NCBI GenBank assembly: GCA_963840425.1
Contig: CAWIYZ010000033.1
Coordinates: forward strand, 310,001 to 374,000
DNA: 64,000 bases
Reading direction: 5' to 3'
DNA from: CADEFX01 sp963840425
Lineage (GTDB): Bacteria; Pseudomonadota; Alphaproteobacteria; Rhizobiales; Hyphomicrobiaceae
Positions 1-8,153 of this stretch are shown in pieces (the first letter of the stretch is position 1; every line of letters starts with the position of its first letter). The position numbers and the translations under genes are program-made. The notes below the pieces were generated by a model. That model ran no database searches, was not told the origin of the DNA, and saw nothing but the letters and a program-made list of their open reading frames with translations.

Positions 1-49
1 GAAGACGTTCGCTGGGCCTGACCATACCCGAGCCCGCGCTCGGCCGCGC

Positions 50-132
50 GTGCTCCACGGGAGCTCGCGCCTACGTCCGATACACATTTGATATGGAAGC
101 GGCTTTGCCTCCACATAGGCGATCGCGCTCTA
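50..132 (-). repeat. Intergenic palindromic repeat, copy 1, overlapping the ahcY stop codon
   Basis: About 80 bases just downstream of ahcY resemble a second stretch at 9504-9577. Read on the minus strand, both start with a TAG stop followed by AGCGYGATCG, then an inverted repeat around a TGGAAGC core, then a GC-rich block. In this copy the stem (about 91-116) is imperfect. The ahcY TAG stop (130-132) lies inside the repeat. It probably also acts as a transcription terminator. Seen directly as similarity by eye; genome-wide copy number is unknown. Confidence 0.5.
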
Positions 133-1533
133 GTAGCGATAGCGATCCGCCTTGAATGGACCCTGCGTGGGAACGCCAATGTAGTCGGCCTGCGCCTGTG
201 ACAGCTTGGTCAGCTTGACGCCGATCTTCTGCAGGTGCAGCGAAGCGACCTTTTCATCGAGATGCTTGGGCAGCGTGTAGACCTTCCTCTCGTATTTGTC
301 GGGGTTGGTCCAAAGCTCGATCTGCGCCAGCGTCTGATTCGTGAAGGATGCAGACATGACGAACGAGGGATGTCCCATGGCATTGCCGAGGTTTACGAGG
401 CGCCCCTCCGAAAGCAGGATGATCCGCTTGCCGTCCGAGAATTCGATCTCGTCCACTTGCGGCTTCACGTTGTGCCACTTGAAATTCTTGAGACCCGCCA
501 CTTGGATCTCGTTGTCAAAGTGGCCGATGTTGGCCACGATCGCGCGATGCTTCATGGCGCGCATGTGGTCGACCGTGATGACGTCTTTGTTCCCGGTGGC
601 CGTGACAAAGATGTCGGCGCGAGATACCGCATCCTCCATCGTCGTCACCTCGTATCCTTCCATCGCCGCCTGCAGGGCGCAGATCGGGTCAATTTCCGAC
701 ACCATGACGCGGCAGCCGGCTTGACGCAGCGACGCGGCGGACCCCTTTCCGACATCGCCGAAGCCAGCCACCATGGCCACCTTGCCGGCCATCATGACAT
801 CCGTGCCGCGCCGGATACCATCGACCAAGCTTTCCCGGCATCCGTAGAGATTGTCGAACTTGGACTTGGTCACCGAGTCGTTGACATTGATGGCAGGAAA
901 AAGAAGCTTGCCGTCCCTCTGCATCTGATAGAGGCGCTGCACTCCGGTCGTTGTCTCCTCCGATACGCCCTTGATGTTTTTGGCAAGCTCGGCGAACCAA
1001 CCTTTCTTCTCTTTCAGTGTCTTGGAGATCAGTGCGAACAGGATCTGCTCCTCCTCGGAGCCGGGCTTCTCGAGGAATTTCGTATCTCCCTGCTCGGCAC
1101 GCAGACCGAGATGCACAAGCAAGGTCGCATCGCCGCCGTCATCGAGGATCATGTTGGGCGTCCCGCCATCGCCCCACTCGAGGATCCTGCGCGTGAAGTC
1201 CCAATATTCATTCAGGCTCTCGCCCTTGTAAGCGAACACCGGGATGCCACCTGCTGCGATTGCCGCGGCGGCGTGGTCCTGGGTCGAATAGATGTTGCAG
1301 GAGGCCCAGCGAACATCGGCGCCAAGAGCAGCGAGCGTCTCAATCAGGACCGCGGTCTGGATTGTCATATGCAGCGACCCGGCGACGCGCGCGCCCTTCA
1401 GCGGCTGCCGCTGGCCGTATTCCTGGCGCGTCGCCATGAGCCCGGGCATCTCGGTCTCGGCGATGGCAATCTCCTTGCGCCCCCATTCGGCCAGGCCGAT
1501 GTCCTTCACCACGTAATCGCCGGTGCGCGTCAT
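130..1533 (-). CDS. ahcY: Adenosylhomocysteinase (S-adenosyl-L-homocysteine hydrolase)
   Basis: This cytosolic NAD-dependent enzyme splits S-adenosylhomocysteine into adenosine and homocysteine, relieving inhibition of methyltransferases and closing the methyl cycle. The 467-residue protein is full length for the bacterial form. It has the NAD-binding glycine motif GFGDVGKG at residues 257-264, the substrate-side segment around NVNDSVTKSKFDNLYG (about 216-231), and the hallmark C-terminus KADRYRY, whose Lys and Tyr reach the neighbouring subunit's cofactor. The ATG follows a GAGGAAA ribosome site. It stands alone, with a palindromic operator candidate 138 bases upstream. Identity is certain from motif and length. 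Confidence 0.97.
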   Translation of the reverse strand: MTRTGDYVVKDIGLAEWGRKEIAIAETEMPGLMATRQEYGQRQPLKGARVAGSLHMTIQTAVLIETLAALGADVRWASCNIYSTQDHAAAAIAAGGIPVFAYKGESLNEYWDFTRRILEWGDGGTPNMILDDGGDATLLVHLGLRAEQGDTKFLEKPGSEEEQILFALISKTLKEKKGWFAELAKNIKGVSEETTTGVQRLYQMQRDGKLLFPAINVNDSVTKSKFDNLYGCRESLVDGIRRGTDVMMAGKVAMVAGFGDVGKGSAASLRQAGCRVMVSEIDPICALQAAMEGYEVTTMEDAVSRADIFVTATGNKDVITVDHMRAMKHRAIVANIGHFDNEIQVAGLKNFKWHNVKPQVDEIEFSDGKRIILLSEGRLVNLGNAMGHPSFVMSASFTNQTLAQIELWTNPDKYERKVYTLPKHLDEKVASLHLQKIGVKLTKLSQAQADYIGVPTQGPFKADRYRY

Positions 1534-1670
1534 AAGTTTTCCTCACTAGCTGGACGACCCGAGGCCGGCTGCTGGCGTCACATAAGGCGGCACGGATACC
1601 CCATTTCCGCGCACCAGCCGGCGGCTGCGTGCGCCTCTATAGCGCCAACCTGGCGAGCCGGCAATCACAT

Positions 1671-1686
1671 ATAAAGAAATCCTTAT
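1671..1686 (-). promoter_or_regulatory. Candidate operator upstream of ahcY (SahR/ArsR-like palindrome)
   Basis: ATAAAGAAATCCTTAT is an imperfect palindrome (ATAA-GA/TC-TTAT symmetric) 138 bases upstream of the ahcY start. It resembles the A/T-rich dyad I associate with ArsR-family S-adenosylhomocysteine-responsive regulators of methyl-cycle genes in alphaproteobacteria. The palindrome is seen; the regulator is inferred from memory of the motif and is uncertain. Confidence 0.35.
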
Positions 1687-1748
1687 GTCCCATCTATTCG
1701 ACCCTCGGGACACGGGTTTCCACACGCGCTGAAGCGGCGGCGAACGGG

Positions 1749-2525
1749 CTAGGCTAGCGACATGACCTTTTCGCGGCCCGACACGACAACTGACCTCCCA
1801 ACGGACGTCCGAGCGAAGGCGTCACCGCATCCTGGGACAATACGGTCGTGCAATTCAGCAAACAGCACGCGTGTAGCGGCAAGCCATGCGTGCGGGGTAT
1901 TGAGGATTTCGAACTCGGCCCCCTCAATATCCAGCTTGAGGAGATCAATGCCGCTGGCGCCGAACTCCTGGATGAGCGCCGGAATGGTGGTGACGGGCAC
2001 GGTGTGCAATATCGCCGCAGTTGGACAATCAGCAGGCTGTTGAACTGTGGAGAAGCCCCACTCACCCGTACCGCGGTTACGCAGAGGTACAACACACTCC
2101 GTCACGCCCAAGGCTTTGTTCAATGGCACGATGTTGGGATAGGGGCGAACGTTCCTTTCGAGGATCGTAAAATTGTCCAGCGACGGTTCGAGCGTAACGA
2201 TCCGCGCCTCCGGGAAGGCCTCGGCGAAAGCTATGGCTGCGGTACCGATGTATCCGCCGGCATCTATGATCAGTTTATGGCGAAGCGGCTTGGCCGCCGC
2301 AATAGGCGCTGCGAACTCTCCGGTAAAGCACCTCACCGCAACGGAGAGGTCCGGCGTGCACGGCCGTATGCTCAGTCGGCGCCGACCAAAGCGCACGCAC
2401 ATGGGGTCCTTGGACGCCATCCATGTGCGGGCAAGGTACGCCGCGAAGGCGCTCGGGCTCTTACTCTGCTCCAGGAGGACGAAAGACGGACGCAGAACGC
2501 GACGCCACACCCAAGGCAGTTGCAT
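1749..2525 (-). CDS. FkbM family SAM-dependent methyltransferase
   Basis: A 258-residue class I methyltransferase of the FkbM type, a family that O-methylates sugars or other small metabolites. The SAM-binding motif I reads IIDAGGYIGTAAIAFA and is followed by the acidic residue of motif II (IVTLEPS). The family block DLLKLDIEGAEFEIL is present. The ATG at 2525 is preferred because GGAAGGGG lies just upstream; a TTG at 2585 would add 20 residues. No glycan or exopolysaccharide genes adjoin it, so the acceptor cannot be guessed. It lies between ahcY and an AT-rich spacer and appears monocistronic. Confidence 0.85.
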   Translation of the reverse strand: MQLPWVWRRVLRPSFVLLEQSKSPSAFAAYLARTWMASKDPMCVRFGRRRLSIRPCTPDLSVAVRCFTGEFAAPIAAAKPLRHKLIIDAGGYIGTAAIAFAEAFPEARIVTLEPSLDNFTILERNVRPYPNIVPLNKALGVTECVVPLRNRGTGEWGFSTVQQPADCPTAAILHTVPVTTIPALIQEFGASGIDLLKLDIEGAEFEILNTPHAWLAATRVLFAELHDRIVPGCGDAFARTSVGRSVVVSGREKVMSLA

Positions 2526-2843
2526 AAGATCCCCTTCCCCCCGGGGGCAATGAAACCAGGGCATGGCAACACAAGCAAGGACCAAGATGAGCCGAACGCG
2601 CTCCAGCCCAGGCTTACCGGGAATTACCGAACTGCTGAGGCATGAGCCAGAATTGGACCGCCGGCAAATAAAAATGCTTTCTGAGAAATTAATCCAATAT
2701 GTAAGATTTGAATCTTATTATAATAAAATTTGAATATTACATGCGGAAAATAAAATACGTCGATAGTCAGCATTTTTACTACTTCTAAACAACTCGAACT
2801 GCATTATTCGCAACAATACAAAAATTCTCCAGGAGGCGTTGTC
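2526..2843. other. AT-rich intergenic region upstream of the TadG-like gene
   Basis: No gene is seen here. From about 2665 to 2830 the composition turns sharply AT-rich against a GC-rich genome. It contains a perfect palindrome, TAAGATT-TG-AATCTTA, at 2702-2717 and ends in a strong ribosome site, AGGAGG (2831-2836), for the gene at 2844. It probably holds the promoter and control region of that gene. The base shift may mark transferred or silenced DNA. Confidence 0.6.
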
Positions 2844-4361
2844 ATGTCCAATCTGGTCGCGCGGCCGGCGCAGCCTTCCCGCGCTGCCCGGTTCTCCTCC
2901 AACGAGTTGGGTACTGTCGCCATCCTATTTTCGCTCACCGCGGTCGTGGTTCTGGCCATGGTCGGCGGCGCCATCGACTACGGCCGCGCGGTGCATGCGC
3001 GTTACCAGATGCAAGAAGCGGTGGACTCTGCAGTGCTTGCGGCAGCGCGGGTGTGGCAGATGGAGGCCGACATCGTGCTGGCCCAGGACAAGGGCACCAT
3101 CCACTACAACAACAACAAGCCGAAGATGTTCTCGAGCGAAGTCGCGTCGTTCACACCCGACTTCATCAACAACACCATTTCCATGTCGGCGACGGGTCTC
3201 GTGCCGACGCCATTTCTGAGCCCCATCGGCATTCATACCTACACGGTCGGGGCTGACGCTACGGCCCGATTGGACGTGGGCGAGAACGCGGGCCACAGCG
3301 TCGAGATCTCTCTGATGCTCGACGTCACGGGCTCGATGTGTGAGGACGCGCCGACGTGCAGCAAGCTCAAGGCCCTCAAGAACGCAGTCGCGGGCGATCC
3401 CAACGTGCCCGGGGACAAGGGTCTGATCGATATCGTCATCTGGGACGACCAGAGCGAGTACACCTCGAGGATTGCGCTCATTCCGTTCTCTGAGGTGGTG
3501 AATGTCGGAACGACCGCACTTGCCAACAGCGTGCGCGGCACGCTGAAGACGGGTAACTGCGTCAATTCATCCTCGCCCTGCACCAGCTTCGGCACCACAG
3601 AAAGCAGCACCCGGTGGGTTTGGGGCAAGCCAGCGACCTGGTTTCGCTTTACCAAGGCCAGCGGTAGCGGCACAAATACCTTCAAGGTCTCTGATCGCTG
3701 CGTGACTGAACGCACCGGGCCTAGCGCCTACACCGACGACGCCCCGGATACGCAGGCGCGTAAAGTGGGTTCGGCCTATCTCAGCAACAGCAATTCGGCC
3801 GGCAACTGTGGGTCCATGGTGGTGAGCACCGGTGATCCCGAGGTGAACTCGATCCAACCGCTGACCAGCGACAAGACCTTGCTCAAGCGCCGGATCAGCA
3901 AAATGGCCCATGGTGGCGGCACCGCCGGCCAGCTCGGCACGGCCTGGGCCTGGTACATGTTGTCGCCGAACTGGTCCTACCTGTGGCCGGCTGCCAACCA
4001 GCCCAAGGCCTACAACACCGACAAGCTGGTGAAATACGCGATCCTCATGACCGACGGCGAGTACAACACCATGTACTGCAACGGTGCGCAGGCCAGGAAC
4101 TCGAACAGTGGGGACATCAACTGCGACGCCACCAACGGGCAAGCCTACACTCAGGCGCGCACGCTGTGCACGAACATGAAGGCCAAGGGAATCACCGTGT
4201 ACACGGTCGGTTTCCAGCTCGATACGCAGAATGCAATCGACACACTGCAGCAGTGTGCTTCCAGCCCCGACAAGTTCTTCAACGCAGAAGATGGCGTCAC
4301 GCTGAAAATGGCCTTCCAGGCGATTGCACTGCAGATTGCCAAGCTCAGCCTGTCGCACTGA
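2844..4361 (+). CDS. TadG-like protein: pilus-type N-terminal segment plus von Willebrand factor A domain
   Basis: A 505-residue protein of the TadE/TadG (Flp pilus accessory) class. Residues about 24-48 form one hydrophobic segment (TVAILFSLTAVVVLAMVGGA) followed by DYGRA, the usual TadG-like N-terminus that anchors the protein in the inner membrane. The rest is extracytoplasmic and carries a von Willebrand factor A domain with a MIDAS-like start DVTGSM and a later ILMTDGEYN. Several cysteines suggest disulfides. It stands alone: no tad/cpa genes adjoin. A strong AGGAGG site and AT-rich leader precede it and an intrinsic terminator follows. It could serve surface adhesion or secretion; the partner is unknown. 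Confidence 0.85.
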   Translation: MSNLVARPAQPSRAARFSSNELGTVAILFSLTAVVVLAMVGGAIDYGRAVHARYQMQEAVDSAVLAAARVWQMEADIVLAQDKGTIHYNNNKPKMFSSEVASFTPDFINNTISMSATGLVPTPFLSPIGIHTYTVGADATARLDVGENAGHSVEISLMLDVTGSMCEDAPTCSKLKALKNAVAGDPNVPGDKGLIDIVIWDDQSEYTSRIALIPFSEVVNVGTTALANSVRGTLKTGNCVNSSSPCTSFGTTESSTRWVWGKPATWFRFTKASGSGTNTFKVSDRCVTERTGPSAYTDDAPDTQARKVGSAYLSNSNSAGNCGSMVVSTGDPEVNSIQPLTSDKTLLKRRISKMAHGGGTAGQLGTAWAWYMLSPNWSYLWPAANQPKAYNTDKLVKYAILMTDGEYNTMYCNGAQARNSNSGDINCDATNGQAYTQARTLCTNMKAKGITVYTVGFQLDTQNAIDTLQQCASSPDKFFNAEDGVTLKMAFQAIALQIAKLSLSH

Positions 4362-4383
4362 GCAGACCAGCTTGAATACAAGC

Positions 4384-4418
4384 GGATCAGGCGCCCTGTG
4401 GGCGCCCGATCCCTTTTC
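4384..4418 (+). terminator. Intrinsic terminator after the TadG-like gene
   Basis: The arms GGATC-a-GGCGCCC and GGGCGCC-c-GATCC enclose the loop tgt and are followed by CTTTTC. The stem is 12 base pairs with one mismatch. It lies 22 bases after the plus-strand stop and touches the stop codon of the converging thiolase gene. Confidence 0.8.
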
Positions 4419-5607
4419 AAGCCGACCCGGCTGCTTCGACCCGCTCAAAAAGCGCTGCCAACCCGAGACCGCCGATCGCACCGAGTGTTGCTGCCCCGAA
4501 CTTTGGCCTGTCGTCCCCCTTGCCCCGGACCATGCGCGAGAACAGCCGCACAATCAGCACGGCACCTGCCGCGCCCAACGGATGTCCACGCACGATAGCT
4601 CCGCCATCGGGGTTGATGATGTCTTCGGCAAACCCCATGGTGCCCGCCAGAGCAATAACCTGGGCAGCCGAGGCCTCGCTCATCTCAACGACACCGACCA
4701 CACTTCGATCGAAGCCATTGAGACGGCCATAGAGCTTCTGCATCGCAGCCAAGGGCGCCAGCGCCTCATCGGACGGGCCGACACCCTGTGCAGCATTGCC
4801 GACAAGCCGCAATGCTGGAGGCTTGCCCATCTCCCCCCACGCGATCTCGGACACAACCATCACCATCGCCGCGCCATCGTGCATGGCGCTGGTATTGCCC
4901 GGTGTGAGGGTACCTTTCGGCGGTTGAAATGGACTCAAGCGCTCGAGGTCGCGCAGATCCGGCTCCACGGCGCTTTGGTCTCGCGCCTCGTCGCTTTCGG
5001 CGCGCAATGGCACGATCTCGCCGACGAAACGTCGCGCCTCGCGGGCGCTACCGGCCCTCAGATGTGACTTGAGCGCGAACGCGTCCTGCTGCTGGCGGGA
5101 GATTCCCCGTTGGCGCGCTAGGGCCTCGGAAGCCTCGAACGGCCGCTGCTCATCGACCTCGCTTGCCCCGGCCAGTTCCATGCCAATGAAATGCGGCGTT
5201 TGGTAGAGGCTCTTCGGCTTAGCAATGCGCCAGGGCGCAGTGGACAGGGATTCCGCCCCACCCGCCACGACGATCTCTGCTTCACCTGTTCCGATTTGCC
5301 GTATGGCGGCAAGTATCGCCTCGAGCCCCGAGCCGCACTGCTGATCGATGGTCGTGGCAGGAGTTGCCTCCGGGAGCCCGGCCGACAGTGCAATCAATCG
5401 CGCGGGGTTGCCGCCCGCCGCGCAATTGCCGACGATAACCTCATCGACCCGCTCTGCGGCCAATCCGGCATCCTTCAGGACCGCAAGCACAATGGGAGCC
5501 GCCAGGTCTTCGACGCGGCGGTTCCTGTGTAGGCCTCCGACGCGACCAAGCGCCGTTCGCCGCGCTGCAACAATATAGGCAGGACGCAACGCCATTTGCC
5601 TAATCAT
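4417..5607 (-). CDS. Thiolase family protein lacking two catalytic motifs
   Basis: A 396-residue thiolase-fold acyltransferase. The acyl-accepting cysteine is present in QQCGSG (C91) and the histidine in GHPLGAAGA (H342). Two conserved motifs are altered. The NEAF motif reads SEAS, and the C-terminal cysteine of CxG is replaced by glycine (TLGAIGG, G376). The bona fide PhaA of this same window keeps that cysteine (C381, TLCIGGG). The protein is therefore unlikely to be an ordinary acetoacetyl-CoA thiolase. A degradative thiolase for an unusual acyl-CoA or a condensing enzyme is possible. It is monocistronic and converges on the TadG-like gene. Confidence 0.85.
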   Translation of the reverse strand: MIRQMALRPAYIVAARRTALGRVGGLHRNRRVEDLAAPIVLAVLKDAGLAAERVDEVIVGNCAAGGNPARLIALSAGLPEATPATTIDQQCGSGLEAILAAIRQIGTGEAEIVVAGGAESLSTAPWRIAKPKSLYQTPHFIGMELAGASEVDEQRPFEASEALARQRGISRQQQDAFALKSHLRAGSAREARRFVGEIVPLRAESDEARDQSAVEPDLRDLERLSPFQPPKGTLTPGNTSAMHDGAAMVMVVSEIAWGEMGKPPALRLVGNAAQGVGPSDEALAPLAAMQKLYGRLNGFDRSVVGVVEMSEASAAQVIALAGTMGFAEDIINPDGGAIVRGHPLGAAGAVLIVRLFSRMVRGKGDDRPKFGAATLGAIGGLGLAALFERVEAAGSA

Positions 5608-5791
5608 GGGAAATTCCGAACCCGCCGGGAGTGAGTGGCCACTTCCAAGAATTCATCCTTGCACCACATGAAATTGGCGGAATCCCGCCCTTGCTCAAGG
5701 GGAACGAGGGTATTGCCGTGACTTTCGAGTTCGCGCCGCAAGAGCAACAGCGCGAGCCGCGCCTCCCCTACCCCGCTGCAAATCGTGCAAT

Positions 5792-5809
5792 GTAATGATA
5801 TAGCTGATC
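5792..5809 (+). promoter_or_regulatory. Candidate Zur box upstream of zur-znuC-znuB
   Basis: GTAATGATATA, 63 bases before the zur start, matches the left half of the alphaproteobacterial Zur dyad as I recall it (GTAATG-T-TATA). The right half is degenerate. It sits where an autoregulatory operator would be expected. Weak, pattern-based. Confidence 0.35.
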
Positions 5810-5854
5810 AGAGGGGCGGGTTTGCGGCCTGCCCGTGCCTTTGGAAGGTGCAGC

Positions 5855-6364
5855 ATGGTTGGTGCATGGCCCGTCAAAGCTTTTCCTGGTCCGGAACACG
5901 ACCACGGCTCCTGCCTTCAAGTCACAATGGAGCGGGCAGCCCGGTCCTTTGAAAGCAGCGGCCTGCGCCTTACTCCCCTGCGCGTGCGTGTCCTGGAGGA
6001 GATCGCAAGCTCGCATCACGCCGTCGGCGCCTACGAGATCCTGGACCGCCTGGCCCGCAAGGGCAGCGCGCGGCTGGCGCCCATCTCGGTTTATCGCGCC
6101 CTGGATGCCCTTCTGGAGGCGGGTGTGGTGCATCGACTCGAAAGCCGCAACGCCTATTTCGCCTGCCTTGTCCCGCACGCTGGCGACCGCCATCAGATCG
6201 TGCTCGCGTGCGAGCGCTGCGGCATGGTGGCCGAAGTTCCCGGGGAGGCAGTATTCCAGGGCATCGCCGGGGCGGCCCGCACCGCCGGCTTCGTGCCGTC
6301 GCGATCCATGGTCGAAGTTGCGGGCTCATGCGGCCAATGCTCCTCCGCGCCCGCGCGCGCATGA
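5855..6364 (+). CDS. zur: Fur-family zinc uptake regulator Zur
   Basis: A 169-residue Fur-superfamily repressor. The N-terminal winged helix includes GLRLTPLRVRVLEEI and the recognition region ISVYRALDALLEAGVVHRLES. The C-terminal dimer domain has paired CxxC motifs (CERC and CGQC) for structural zinc, as in Zur. A histidine-containing N-terminus (HDHGSC) matches the Zur type. ATG 5855 is chosen for its GGAAGG ribosome site; ATG 5927 is a shorter alternative. Its stop overlaps the znuC start (ATGA), so regulator and transporter are co-translated. Zinc-loaded Zur is expected to repress this operon. Confidence 0.88.
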   Translation: MVGAWPVKAFPGPEHDHGSCLQVTMERAARSFESSGLRLTPLRVRVLEEIASSHHAVGAYEILDRLARKGSARLAPISVYRALDALLEAGVVHRLESRNAYFACLVPHAGDRHQIVLACERCGMVAEVPGEAVFQGIAGAARTAGFVPSRSMVEVAGSCGQCSSAPARA

Positions 6365-7263
6365 GATCAGTCGCCATGCAGAGCGCAGCCCCTCGAGCGC
6401 CTGGGTCACCAGGAGTTGCCTCTCCCACCGAAAGTACCGGCGGGCACAGTCATGGCCACGACTGCGGACATGATCATAGAGACCATAGGGGTGCGCATGA
6501 ACATCGGCTGCATCATGCCGATGCGTTGCTTTCGGCGCGCGGGGTCTTCATCGCGCGATCGCGGCGGCCCATCCTCGAAAATGTCGACATCGATGTGGGT
6601 GCCGGTGAGATCGTGACCTTGATCGGTCCGAACGGTGCCGGAAAAACGACGCTAGTGCGCGCGCTGCTCGGTTTGGAAACCGTGGACCAAGGCAGCATCC
6701 GCCGGAAAGCAGATCTCAGGATCGGTTATGCGCCGCAGCGCTTCGATCGCGATCCGGCCATTCCCGTAACCGTCGAACGCTTCCTCGCTCTCGGGTTGCC
6801 CGGTCCTAGCGCAAACATGGGAGCCGTTCTCGATGAGGTCGGCGCGCGGCGTGTCGCTCGCCAGCAGCTCTCGGCGCTTTCCGGGGGGGAGCTTCAACGT
6901 GTGGTGCTGGCGCGCGCGCTCCTGCGCAACCCGTCGCTGCTCATTCTCGATGAGCCTGTACGCGGCGTCGACTACGCCGGAGAGGCGGAGCTCTATGGCC
7001 TCATCGGCCGCATCCGGACATCGCGCGGCCTCGGCGTGCTGCTCGTCAGCCATGACTTGCACGTGGTAATGGCGCAGAGCGATCGAGTCGTATGTCTGAA
7101 CCGGCACGTGTGCTGCTCCGGCGTGCCTGAAACTGTTGCTCAGCATCCCGAGTACGTACGGCTGTTCGGAGCCCAGACAGCACGCGCTTTTGCCGTTTAC
7201 CAGCATTCGCACGACCATAGCCATGATCTGACTGGCGAGCCGCAGCCAAAGGCGAGCGACTAG
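6361..7263 (+). CDS. znuC: Zinc ABC transporter ATP-binding protein ZnuC with His-rich ends
   Basis: The ATPase of the ZnuABC high-affinity zinc importer, acting on the cytoplasmic face of the inner membrane. It has Walker A GPNGAGKT (residues 89-96), the signature LSGGELQR, Walker B LLILDEP and the switch histidine in LLVSHD. The 300-residue protein carries an N-terminal extension (about 1-54) with ten histidines between residues 29 and 52, and a second cluster HSHDHSHD near the C-terminus. Both look like zinc-binding tails. The start overlaps the zur stop. No znuA gene is present in the window. Confidence 0.93.
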   Translation: MRSVAMQSAAPRAPGSPGVASPTESTGGHSHGHDCGHDHRDHRGAHEHRLHHADALLSARGVFIARSRRPILENVDIDVGAGEIVTLIGPNGAGKTTLVRALLGLETVDQGSIRRKADLRIGYAPQRFDRDPAIPVTVERFLALGLPGPSANMGAVLDEVGARRVARQQLSALSGGELQRVVLARALLRNPSLLILDEPVRGVDYAGEAELYGLIGRIRTSRGLGVLLVSHDLHVVMAQSDRVVCLNRHVCCSGVPETVAQHPEYVRLFGAQTARAFAVYQHSHDHSHDLTGEPQPKASD

Positions 7264-7277
7264 GACAACACAACGCG

Positions 7278-8075
7278 ATGCTGGAGCCATTCCTCGTTCG
7301 CGCCCTTCTCGCCGGTCTGGGGCTGGGCATCCTCGCCGCGCCGCTGGGCTGTCTGGTCGTGTGGCGGCGCATGTCGTATTTCGGCTCGACAGTGGCACAC
7401 GCGGGCCTCTTAGGTGTCGCGCTCGGACTGTTTCTCAATCTCGACCTGACGCTCGGTGTCATCCTCGTGTCGCTGGGGGTTGGCGCACTGCTCGTGGCAC
7501 TGGAGCGCCAGCGCATGCTGCCCGTCGACAGCCTGCTTGGAATCCTCTCGCACGCGGCGCTGGCCGCGGGTCTGGTGGCGGCAGCCAAGCTATCGGGCCA
7601 GCGGCTCGATCTGATGGGTTACCTGTTCGGTGACATCTTTGCCGTCACCAACAGTGACCTCTTGTGGATCTATATAGGCGGCGCTGCGGTCTTGGTGGCC
7701 GTCGCCTGGCTGTGGCGCACACTCATTGCGGTCGCCGTGCATGAAGAGTTGGCCGCTGCGGAAGGTCTCAACACCCGCCGCGCGGAAGCAGCTCTCATCC
7801 TCATCCTCGCGTTTACCATTGCCGTCGCCATGAAAATTGTTGGCGTGCTGCTCATCATTGCTTTTCTAATCATGCCGGCCGCTGCGGCACGGCCCTTTGC
7901 TTCCACACCTGAGACAATGGTCGCCTTCGCGGCGCTGATCGGTATCGCGGGCGCGTGCGGCGGCTTGTTTCTTTCGACCCAGTGGGACATCGCGGGAGGG
8001 CCGAGCATCGTGCTGGTGCTCTCCGCCATCGCTGGCTTCTCGCTGACACGATCGATCGTCACCGCCAACCGCTAA
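7278..8075 (+). CDS. znuB: Zinc ABC transporter permease ZnuB
   Basis: A 265-residue inner-membrane permease of the ABC-3 (metal) family with about eight hydrophobic segments. It forms the channel partner of ZnuC and would receive zinc from a periplasmic ZnuA encoded elsewhere. Family features include the N-terminal CLVVWRRMSYFGSTVAHAGL region and the coupling stretch HEELAAAEGLNTRRAE. It starts 14 bases after the znuC stop and ends the zur-znuC-znuB operon. Manganese is a conceivable alternative substrate, but the linked Zur argues for zinc. Confidence 0.93.
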   Translation: MLEPFLVRALLAGLGLGILAAPLGCLVVWRRMSYFGSTVAHAGLLGVALGLFLNLDLTLGVILVSLGVGALLVALERQRMLPVDSLLGILSHAALAAGLVAAAKLSGQRLDLMGYLFGDIFAVTNSDLLWIYIGGAAVLVAVAWLWRTLIAVAVHEELAAAEGLNTRRAEAALILILAFTIAVAMKIVGVLLIIAFLIMPAAAARPFASTPETMVAFAALIGIAGACGGLFLSTQWDIAGGPSIVLVLSAIAGFSLTRSIVTANR

Positions 8076-8153
8076 TGCAGCTCGAAGGTGGCGATATGCA
8101 CCCTTGACGCCAAACTCGTGGTGCGGAACTAAGGAGGCTCCAGGAGATCGCGC

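Noticed and set aside
235..1674. Open frame of 479 codons opposite ahcY
   Set aside because: Mirror of a real gene; Arg/His-rich composition typical of antisense frames.
5695..5877. Possible 60-residue minus-strand gene before zur
   Set aside because: No ribosome site, composition of a random frame, and overlaps the zur control region.
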